A stretch of DNA of 21,947 bases, taken from assembly GCA_033722075.1 (NCBI GenBank), contig JAWVZU010000024.1:1-21947 (forward strand). Direction: 5' to 3'. A program made the position numbers and the translations under genes. The notes under the pieces are model-generated. The model was not told the DNA's origin, did not search any database, and was given only the letters and a program-made list of their open reading frames with translations. Source of the stretch: JAWVZU01 sp033722075. Lineage in GTDB: Bacteria > Pseudomonadota > Gammaproteobacteria > Xanthomonadales > SZUA-38. Positions within the stretch are counted from its first letter, which is position 1; every line of letters starts with the position of its first letter. Below are positions 1-6,055 of the stretch, one piece after another.

Positions 1-809
1 AGGCCTGGCAACAGGTTCGAAGGCGCAATCCGGCGCCGGAGGCCCCGGCCGGACTGCTGGGGGAAGCGCTCGCTGCCAGCGCACTGATGTTCAGCAACGT
101 CAAGCTCAAGGGACAGATTGCCCTGCAGCTGCAGGGCGGCTCCGGTCCGGTCAACCTCTTGCTGGCACAGTGCACGGACCAGGGGACGGTCCGCGGCATT
201 GTCGACTACACTGCTGAAAATGAGACATCACCGTCTGCCTTCAGGGATCTGGTGGCGAACTCGGTGCTGGCCATCAATATGGAACAGGCCCACTCGCAGA
301 CCCGTTATCAGGGCATTGTGGAGCTCTCGGGAGATTGTCTCGGCGCCGCGCTCGAGGGTTACTTCGATCGGTCCGAACAGCTCCCGAGTCGGATCAAGCT
401 GGCTGCCGACGGCAGCTCGGCCGGCGGTCTACTGTTGCAGCGCCTGCCCGGTGAAATGGAGGATGCCGACGGCTGGAACCGCCTGAGCATCCTCGCGGAA
501 ACGCTGACCGGGGAAGAGTTGCTGGCACTCGAGGGAGAGGAAATCCTTCGCCGCCTGTTTCACCGCGAAGCCGTGCGCGTGGACCCGGTGCAGCCTCTGG
601 CTTTCGGCTGCCGGTGCAATCGGGAACGGGTCGTGCAGGTCCTGCGAGCGCTCGGTGAGGAAGACCTGGAACAGGCCACCGATGCGCGCGGGGCCATCGA
701 CGTCAACTGCCAGTTCTGCAATGAACTCTACCGCTTCGACGCCGTGGACCTGGGACAGATCCTCAACTCCACCCTCCCGGTAGGCGAAACGCCGAACACC
801 CGCCAATAG
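1..809 (+). CDS. hslO: Hsp33 redox-regulated molecular chaperone (5' truncated by window edge)
   Basis: Hsp33 is a cytosolic holdase that is switched on by oxidative unfolding stress. The reading frame is open to the left edge (first full codon at 3), and the residues before the first internal ATG at 87 (AWQQVRRRNP..., LLGEALAAS) already fit the Hsp33 fold, so the gene starts upstream of the window and 87 is not the start. About 268 residues are visible. Family landmarks are the LQLQG segment, the RYQGIVEL and EGYFDRSEQLP segments, and the C-terminal zinc/redox switch: CxC (codons at 609 and 615) followed by CxxC (codons at 708 and 717). All four zinc-binding cysteines are present, so the switch should work. 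The gene is convergent with the small reverse gene that ends at 813. Confidence 0.96.
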   Translation, partial: AWQQVRRRNPAPEAPAGLLGEALAASALMFSNVKLKGQIALQLQGGSGPVNLLLAQCTDQGTVRGIVDYTAENETSPSAFRDLVANSVLAINMEQAHSQTRYQGIVELSGDCLGAALEGYFDRSEQLPSRIKLAADGSSAGGLLLQRLPGEMEDADGWNRLSILAETLTGEELLALEGEEILRRLFHREAVRVDPVQPLAFGCRCNRERVVQVLRALGEEDLEQATDARGAIDVNCQFCNELYRFDAVDLGQILNSTLPVGETPNTRQ

Positions 810-812
810 CGG

Positions 813-1007
813 TCAGTCGAGCAGACACTGTTCGGGTGCCGATGCAGCCTGCGCGATCGGAACCGGCCCGAACATCATCTCGTTGGCTTTGGACACGGTG
901 TAGGTCGTCAGACCCAATCCGGTCGCCAGCCCGCCGACGGAGATCATCGCAAACGCCGCTGCCCGGAAGAGCCTCAATGCCCTGGAGCCATATTTCATCC
1001 GTTTCAT
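813..1007 (-). CDS. Small single-pass membrane or secreted protein, unknown function (64 aa)
   Basis: I do not recognise a family. The start at 1007 is chosen because an AGGAGA Shine-Dalgarno sequence sits 5 bases upstream; the frame stays open to 1220, but the extra N-terminal residues look like translated non-coding DNA. The product begins with a basic stretch (MKRMKYGSRALRLFR), continues with a hydrophobic, glycine-rich segment at about residues 16-36 that could be a signal anchor, and ends in a short tail rich in Ala and Pro (PVPIAQAASAPEQCLLD) with one cysteine. This fits an inner-membrane microprotein or a small exported peptide. The stop lies 3 bases from the hslO stop on the other strand. 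It is transcribed away from the barrel/oxygenase block, with which it shares a 300-base upstream region. Confidence 0.6.
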   Translation of the reverse strand: MKRMKYGSRALRLFRAAAFAMISVGGLATGLGLTTYTVSKANEMMFGPVPIAQAASAPEQCLLD

Positions 1008-1307
1008 TGCCGTCTCCTGTGTGCGTTGCGCTGCGGTCCTTTCCGCCGCCTTCAACCCTAAGACGTCTCCCGGGCCGCTTTGGTTACAAGCATGGCCGCG
1101 TGGCCTGCCCGTCATGACTTCAGAGTGGCAAATCCTCGGTTGCGTTCGTTCCTGCGACCAAACGCGCACATTCTGAATCAGTTCAGGCTTCTTTTTTCTC
1201 GACTTTTTGCTAAGATTCAATTAACTAGCGAAAATTTATCAGAACTGATCAGAGGAAACCCAGTCTAACCCCTGGATGACGACTCCCACTCCAATGGCAA
1301 CGGGCAA
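1008..1307. promoter_or_regulatory. Divergent intergenic region between the 64-aa gene and the barrel gene
   Basis: These 300 bases hold no convincing gene; short forward frames at 836-1117 and 1080-1268 have no ribosome-binding site or recognisable protein. The right half (about 1171-1255) is much more AT-rich than the surroundings, as expected of a promoter. A weak sigma70-like pair can be drawn: TTGCTA at 1207-1212 and GAAAAT at 1230-1235 with a 17-base spacer. Two inverted copies of TCTGA(A)TCAGTTC flank that pair (1172-1184 on the plus strand, 1242-1253 on the minus strand), which would suit a regulator binding on both sides. The promoter boxes are only a suggestion. Confidence 0.35.
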
Positions 1308-2162
1308 ATGAAAACGACAATAAGAAATGCCTTGCTGTCCCTGCTTCTGCTGACAGTTTTCGGCTGGAGCGCCGCGGCTGCTCAAACCGAACCACCCTCT
1401 TTCCTCCTCGTCGAATCGAAGTCGACGGCGACGACCCCGGCCCCCGGCCTCGAACTCTATGTGGGCTCCAGCAATTACGCGCTGCCCGGAACCCCCGAGA
1501 TCCTCACCTCCGGAACGATCTGGTCACCGGTAACCGGCTTCGCCGTGCAGGCGGAGATGTCGCAGAAGGCGGCGTCACCCTGCCCGGCCCCGCTGTCGGA
1601 TGGCTGTGCCCTGTACGACCAGCGAGGCGAGCGGGATGTCGGTTTTACGGTCGGTGCGCATTGGAAGCCGCTCGACGGTCTCTCACTCTCGCTGAACTAC
1701 CGCAATGCGCCGACCCTGCAAAGTGGCCTGGCCGCGACCTCCGGTCAGCTCCCCGGGGACGGCTTCAGTTTCAGCGAAGACCTGAGCCTCATCTGCCGAC
1801 TGGATACCCAGTCCTGGGGCGACCTGGAGCTCGGTCTGCAGCTGAGCCGCTCGCAGGACGGCGCCTTCCGCAGTGAGTCTGCCCTCATCGATCCGCACGG
1901 CAGCGCCGAGTTGGGGCTTGGATGGCAGCTGGGCGCTTTCCGCGGCGATCTGACCGGTCGCTACACCCAGCCACTGCTCACCGACGGAACGGGCGGCTGG
2001 AATTCGTTCGACATCAATATCGCCTGGCGAACACCCTGGAATGCCAGCCTGAGCGTCGGTGCCCGCAATTTCCTCGATGAGCGCGCCCCGGCACCGAATG
2101 CGCTGCAATCCGACGATTTTCTCGGCCGGGTGCCCTACGTCCGCTACCAGCAGGACCTCTGA
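1308..2162 (+). CDS. Exported outer-membrane beta-barrel-like protein, end resembling TonB-dependent receptors
   Basis: The 284-residue product starts with a clear signal peptide (basic MKTTIRN, hydrophobic core LLSLLLLTVFGW, likely cut after SAAAA). The rest is made of alternating-pattern strands separated by turns (WSPVTGFAVQAEM, WKPLDGLSLSLNYR, WGDLELGLQLSRS, WQLGAFRGDLTGRY). The C-terminus, ASLSVGARNFLDERAP...GRVPYVRYQQDL, strongly resembles the final strands of TonB-dependent receptors, but the protein is less than half their usual length and I see no plug domain or TonB box. It could be a small dedicated barrel or a shortened receptor. There is no strong ribosome-binding site before 1308. 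It lies 83 bases upstream of the first oxygenase gene on the same strand and may be the first gene of that operon. The barrel assignment is from pattern, not from a recognised family. Confidence 0.72.
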   Translation: MKTTIRNALLSLLLLTVFGWSAAAAQTEPPSFLLVESKSTATTPAPGLELYVGSSNYALPGTPEILTSGTIWSPVTGFAVQAEMSQKAASPCPAPLSDGCALYDQRGERDVGFTVGAHWKPLDGLSLSLNYRNAPTLQSGLAATSGQLPGDGFSFSEDLSLICRLDTQSWGDLELGLQLSRSQDGAFRSESALIDPHGSAELGLGWQLGAFRGDLTGRYTQPLLTDGTGGWNSFDINIAWRTPWNASLSVGARNFLDERAPAPNALQSDDFLGRVPYVRYQQDL

Positions 2163-2166
2163 TTCT

Positions 2167-2189
2167 CCCGGTCCGGCAACGGACCTGGG
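2167..2189 (+). other. Strong RNA hairpin with GNRA tetraloop between barrel and oxygenase genes
   Basis: Immediately after the barrel gene stop, GGTCCG (2170-2175) pairs perfectly with CGGACC (2180-2185) around a GCAA loop, a stable GNRA tetraloop. CCC at 2167-2169 can extend the stem with GGG at 2187-2189, leaving one bulged T at 2186. There is no run of T after it, so it is not a standard intrinsic terminator. It may mark an mRNA-processing or stability boundary that sets different levels for the barrel and the oxygenases. Confidence 0.6.
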
Positions 2190-2245
2190 GTTGCAAACGC
2201 TGACCTTCGAACCCAATATTTGGGCTTTTGCCCCGGAGCCAGTGC

Positions 2246-2920
2246 ATGTCCGAAATCCTGATTTCGCCCGGTTTCGCCACTCCGTTCGGGGTCCGACACC
2301 TGCCCAACTGCGAAACCCTGAATACGGAACTGAAGACGCTGTTCCTCGCCCGTGAAGGGGAGGGCAGAAAATACCAGGAAGAGTACCCGACGCTGACCCT
2401 CAAGGTCGGCGTCTTCGAGAGCGAGTTCGGACTCTTCAACTGGCCGGAAAACTGCGTCCAGAAGCTCAAGGCGTTCTGCTTCGAGAGCCTCGGCCTGACC
2501 CTGATGCAGGTCAACGGGTACGAGCGCGAAGATCTGGCGCACATGAAGATCTTCAATCATGCCTGGTTCCACATCACCCGTCCCGGCGGGTACATGGGCA
2601 CGCACAACCACCCGATGGCCTCCTGGTCGGGCGTTTACTGTGTCGATGCCGGAGATGACGATCCCGACAACCAGGACAGCGGCGTCCTGAGGTTTCATGA
2701 TCCCCGGATGTCCGTGACCATGTATATGGATGCCGGGAACAATCACCTCACCGCCCCCTACGAACCCGGCATGCGCAATTACAAGTTCCGCCCGGGCCAG
2801 CTGGTCATCTTCCCCTCCTTTCTCATGCATGAGGTCGCGCCGTTCACCGGTCAGGGCACACGAATCACCGTGGCCTTCAATGCCTGGATCAAGGACCGTC
2901 GCGTACGGGGCAACGAGTGA
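2246..2920 (+). CDS. Putative 2-oxoglutarate/Fe(II) oxygenase, TIGR02466/2OG-FeII_Oxy_5 type
   Basis: A 224-residue single-domain member of the Fe(II)/2-oxoglutarate oxygenase superfamily, cytosolic (no signal peptide). The ATG at 2246 is preferred because GGAG lies 7 bases before it; an in-frame TTG at 2228 has no such support. Family landmarks: HNHP at residues 120-123 followed by SWSGVYCV, a DPR at 152-154, then FRPGQLVIFPSFLMHEV with the distal metal-binding His195, and RITVAFN with Arg206 as likely 2-oxoglutarate ligand. The usual HxD carboxylate is replaced by HxH, as is typical of this family as I know it. It is the first of four oxygenase genes; its stop overlaps the next start (GTGA at 2917-2920). 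The substrate is unknown. Confidence 0.85.
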   Translation: MSEILISPGFATPFGVRHLPNCETLNTELKTLFLAREGEGRKYQEEYPTLTLKVGVFESEFGLFNWPENCVQKLKAFCFESLGLTLMQVNGYEREDLAHMKIFNHAWFHITRPGGYMGTHNHPMASWSGVYCVDAGDDDPDNQDSGVLRFHDPRMSVTMYMDAGNNHLTAPYEPGMRNYKFRPGQLVIFPSFLMHEVAPFTGQGTRITVAFNAWIKDRRVRGNE

Positions 2921-4185
2921 GCGATCAGGCGTTCGAGCAATTATTGGACCAAGCCCAGGGCGGCAGTCCCGCTGCCCAGTACGATCTGGCCCAGCATTAC
3001 ATCGATCAGCAGGAATTTGGTCGCGCCCGCCGCTGGTTTGGCCGGGCTGCCCGCAACGGGCACGCGCGGGCCTGGTCGCAGCTGGGCCTGCTGGAACTGC
3101 GCGGCCTGGGCCTTTCCCCGGACGCCGCCGAGGCCCGACGCCACTTCGAATCGGCAGCCGCGGCCGGCGACCCGGAAGGTCGCTACCAACTGGCCCTGAT
3201 GGCCTTTCGAAGAGGCACGCCTCCCGAAGAGGTTTTTCCCGATCTGCTCGAGGCCGCGCGCAGTGGACACCCCGGTGCCCAGCGAGAACTGGGCGTGCTT
3301 CACCTGGCCACCGATCCCGAGACCGGGCGTGGCATCCTGAGTCTGGCGGCGCACCAGGACGACCGAATTGCCCAGAGCCTGCTGGCCCGCCTTTGGGCCG
3401 ACGGGGTCGGCGGACCGGCCGATTCCCGAATGGCCCGAGCCTGGGCCACCCGTGCGGCGGCGAACGGCAGCTACTGTCGAAAGCGCTTTGAGCCTCTTGG
3501 AGGCGACGACCAGGCGCCCGACGGCACATCGGACCTGGACGCCGCAACCCTCCCCATGCCGGCCCTCGAATCCACCCTGCCCCCGCCCCAGCATCCGACC
3601 GGCGACGAGCGCGTCACCGTCTGGGACCATATGCTCGCCGCGTGGGAATGCGAATACCTCATGGAAGCCGCCGCACCGCTGCTGCGACCGTCGCACACGG
3701 TCCATCCCGAAACCGGTGAGCCGGTGCACAACGAGATGCGCACCAGCTTCGGGTGCAGTTTCCACCCCACCGACGAAGACTTCGTCATTCTCAACATCAA
3801 GCGCCGTCTTGCCGCCCAGACGCACCTTCCCGTCGAGCATGCCGAGCCCTTCGCACTGCTTCGCTATGAACCGGGCCAGGAGTACAAGTCGCACTGGGAC
3901 TTCATCGACCCGCGCTCCGGCGAGGCAGGCCGGGAGCTGGAACGCTTCGGACAGCGCCAGGTCACGATCTTCTCCTATCTGACCGATGTGGCCGAAGGCG
4001 GTGAAACGGAATTCGTGCGTCGCGAAGTCAAGGTTGCACCCCGCCAGGGTCGCGTACTGATGTTCCAGAACACGCTTCCGGATGGACGCCCGGACGAGGA
4101 ATCGCTGCACGCCAGCCTGCCGGTGACAAGCGGTGAAAAGTGGATCGCGACGCTGTGGATGCGTGACAAGGTGTATGCCCGATGA
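2917..4185 (+). CDS. Sel1-repeat protein fused to prolyl-4-hydroxylase-type 2OG-Fe(II) oxygenase
   Basis: This 422-residue protein has two parts. Residues 1 to about 190 are Sel1/TPR-like helical repeats (AQYDLAQHYID..., ARAWSQLGLLELRGLG, GRYQLALMAFRRG, AQRELGVLHLA), normally protein-binding scaffolds. After a Pro-rich linker (about 195-230) comes a prolyl-4-hydroxylase-like domain with a complete catalytic set: YKSHWDF giving His326 and Asp328, FSYLTDVAEGGETEF, distal His398, and Lys408 in GEKWIATLWMR as the 2-oxoglutarate anchor. The GTG start overlaps the previous stop by 4 bases, which implies coupled translation. The domain pair suggests that the repeats present a protein substrate to the hydroxylase, but that substrate is unknown. 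No signal peptide is seen, so it acts in the cytosol. Confidence 0.88.
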   Translation: MSDQAFEQLLDQAQGGSPAAQYDLAQHYIDQQEFGRARRWFGRAARNGHARAWSQLGLLELRGLGLSPDAAEARRHFESAAAAGDPEGRYQLALMAFRRGTPPEEVFPDLLEAARSGHPGAQRELGVLHLATDPETGRGILSLAAHQDDRIAQSLLARLWADGVGGPADSRMARAWATRAAANGSYCRKRFEPLGGDDQAPDGTSDLDAATLPMPALESTLPPPQHPTGDERVTVWDHMLAAWECEYLMEAAAPLLRPSHTVHPETGEPVHNEMRTSFGCSFHPTDEDFVILNIKRRLAAQTHLPVEHAEPFALLRYEPGQEYKSHWDFIDPRSGEAGRELERFGQRQVTIFSYLTDVAEGGETEFVRREVKVAPRQGRVLMFQNTLPDGRPDEESLHASLPVTSGEKWIATLWMRDKVYAR

Positions 4186-4766
4186 ACCCTGCAAAACCCA
4201 CCCGACACGGAACCGTTGACGGTCGCGCCATCTATGTCTACGACGACCTGGTGCCCCACGACATCATCGTCCAGATCAAGGACGCGCTGGACCGCAACAG
4301 CTTCGTCCGCAACGAGATCGCGCGGCCTGATACGGAGCAGTACCGCCACTGGGCTCGCAACATGACCGTCGAAGCAGCGCAGCAGCTCCCCCTGTTCAAG
4401 GCAACCATCCTGGCCGCCCAGCCGTTTTGCAGCGACGGCTCGCGATACCGTTTGTACAGGGCCTATACCAACTATGCTTCCTACGGCGACATGCTGTTCA
4501 CCCATACCGATTGTGAGCCGGGAGCCCGGGAGGTCACCGCGCTGTGGTTCATTGCCGATGACTGGGACCTCGAATGGGGCGGTGAAACCCTGTTTTTCAA
4601 CGACCGGGACGACGCGGAATTCGTGGTCAGTCCCAGGCCCGGGCGGGTCGTGCTGTTCGATGGATCGATCAAGCACTGCGGGCGGCCGCCAAACCGAATC
4701 TGCTTCAAGCCGCGCTATACCTTCGCCATGAAGCTCGAGCGCGTGGACGCGGAGTCCTCATCGTGA
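4182..4766 (+). CDS. 2OG-Fe(II) oxygenase, prolyl-hydroxylase-like (194 aa)
   Basis: A single-domain member of the prolyl-hydroxylase branch of the Fe(II)/2-oxoglutarate oxygenases. The catalytic facial triad is canonical: FTHTDCE gives His108 and Asp110, and the distal His165 sits in FDGSIKHCGRPP. Arg178 in KPRYTFAMKL is placed to bind 2-oxoglutarate. The WGGETLFF segment (132-139) is typical of this branch. The start ATG overlaps the previous stop (ATGA at 4182-4185) and has an AAGGTG about 9 bases upstream. It differs from the preceding gene product in lacking repeats and in using Arg instead of Lys for the co-substrate, so the two are likely to have distinct substrates rather than being redundant copies. 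Confidence 0.87.
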   Translation: MNPAKPTRHGTVDGRAIYVYDDLVPHDIIVQIKDALDRNSFVRNEIARPDTEQYRHWARNMTVEAAQQLPLFKATILAAQPFCSDGSRYRLYRAYTNYASYGDMLFTHTDCEPGAREVTALWFIADDWDLEWGGETLFFNDRDDAEFVVSPRPGRVVLFDGSIKHCGRPPNRICFKPRYTFAMKLERVDAESSS

Positions 4767-6055
4767 AGCCGCGGGAGATCCGCCGCCGCTCCGAGGCGCT
4801 GGTCGCAAGTGGCGAGATCCAGCAGGCCGGCCGATTGCTGGAGCAGGCACTCGCACTCCAACCGTTCGACTCCGATTTGCTGATAGGCAAGGCGAACGTG
4901 ATGCTCGCCGGTCGCCAGTACCGCCAGGCAATAGAGACCCTGCGCGACGTGATACGGCGCCGGCCCGATGCGGTCGACGCGCATTTCCTGCTTGGGAACG
5001 CCTATCGCGCCACCCGCATGTTCCACGAAGCGGCATCGAGCTACCGGGCGGTCCTCGAGCGTTCTCCAACCTACCCCGGCGTCCATCACTTTCTCGGGAT
5101 CGCGCTCCAGTACAGTGACGATTTGCCCGGATCTGCAGCCGCTTACCGGGAGGCGATCCGCCGCAAGCCGGAACTGGCGCTGCTGCACTTCCGCCTGGGC
5201 TCGGTGCTTCACCTGCTGGGGCGGCACGGTGAGGCCATCGCTGCCTACCAGGAAGCGCTGAAACGCGAGCCGGCGCACCAGCAGGCGCTGACGAATCTGG
5301 CCCTCGCGCTGATCGCAACGGAACGTGACGACGAGGCATTCGAGGTGGCGCAGCGGCACGTACGTGAGCACCCCGGCCAAACGATGGCACTCGCCAACCT
5401 GACCTTCAGTGCGATTGCCACCGGTCGCGACGAGGTGGTGCGCCGGCTGCTCGATTTCGAGCGACTGTTCGGCCAGTGGTCTCCGACAGTCGATGACCAG
5501 GCACTGGGCCCTGGACTGGTCGAGGTGGTGGAAGCGGCAAGCCCGCTGAAGAACACGAACCAGAACCTCTACACCACGCGCAAGGGGTTCATCACGAACG
5601 AGCTGAAATGGACCGCGAATTCGGCGTTCGGAAAGCTGCACGACCTCCTGGAGCACCGGGTCTCTCAGCATCTGCAGGCCTGCACCCGGGGCGACGACCA
5701 TCCATGGGCCACGCACCTGCCAGAGCGCTGGCAAATCAAAGTCTGGGGCAACGTCCAGCAATCCGGCGGTTACGAGGATCCGCACTGCCACCCCCGAGCC
5801 TTCGCGAGCGGCGTTTACTACCTCCAGGTGCCTCCGGAGATCGCCAACGAGGAAAACCGGCCGGCAGGATGGATCGAGATCGGGCGCGGCGACGACAGCT
5901 ACCGTTACCTGGATCCGCCGGAGAAGAGACTAATCCAGCCCTCGCCGGGGCTGACGATCCTCTTTCCCTCCTATTTCTTCCACCGGACCTTCCCCTTCGA
6001 GTCCGAGACACGTCGGATCTGCTTGCCCTTCGACGTCGTCGCTGCCAGCAATTAG
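4763..6055 (+). CDS. TPR protein fused to TIGR02466-type 2OG-Fe(II) oxygenase domain
   Basis: A 430-residue protein. Residues about 5-230 are tetratricopeptide repeats (several ~34-residue units with the LG..Y....A...Y..A pattern, for example DAHFLLGNAYRATRMFHEAASSYRAVLERSP). Residues about 265-425 form an oxygenase domain of the same type as the first enzyme of the operon: HCHP at 341-344, then ASGVYYL, PSPGLTILFPSYFFHRTFPF with distal His407, and RRICLPFDV with Arg417/418. As in that enzyme, the normal HxD is HxH. The GTG start overlaps the previous stop (GTGA at 4763-4766), with GGAG 8 bases upstream. TPR fusions of this kind are known in proteobacteria. The gene is the last of the block, and its stop overlaps the stop of the reverse HMG-CoA synthase gene. 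Confidence 0.86.
   Translation: MKPREIRRRSEALVASGEIQQAGRLLEQALALQPFDSDLLIGKANVMLAGRQYRQAIETLRDVIRRRPDAVDAHFLLGNAYRATRMFHEAASSYRAVLERSPTYPGVHHFLGIALQYSDDLPGSAAAYREAIRRKPELALLHFRLGSVLHLLGRHGEAIAAYQEALKREPAHQQALTNLALALIATERDDEAFEVAQRHVREHPGQTMALANLTFSAIATGRDEVVRRLLDFERLFGQWSPTVDDQALGPGLVEVVEAASPLKNTNQNLYTTRKGFITNELKWTANSAFGKLHDLLEHRVSQHLQACTRGDDHPWATHLPERWQIKVWGNVQQSGGYEDPHCHPRAFASGVYYLQVPPEIANEENRPAGWIEIGRGDDSYRYLDPPEKRLIQPSPGLTILFPSYFFHRTFPFESETRRICLPFDVVAASN

Noticed and set aside
1173..1200. Intrinsic terminator (CTGAA-TCAG-TTCAG followed by a T-rich stretch)
   Set aside because: The stem is only 5 AT-rich pairs, the T run is offset by several bases, and no forward gene ends just before it; it is better explained as part of a repeated regulatory motif.
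2144..3547. Long reverse-strand open frame (467 codons) across the first two oxygenase genes
   Set aside because: It is rich in Arg, Pro and Gly, resembles no protein, and lies opposite two genes with intact catalytic motifs; high GC content makes such shadow frames common.
2941..4194. Reverse-strand open frame (417 codons) opposite the Sel1-hydroxylase gene
   Set aside because: Composition and lack of any domain mark it as a shadow of the forward gene.
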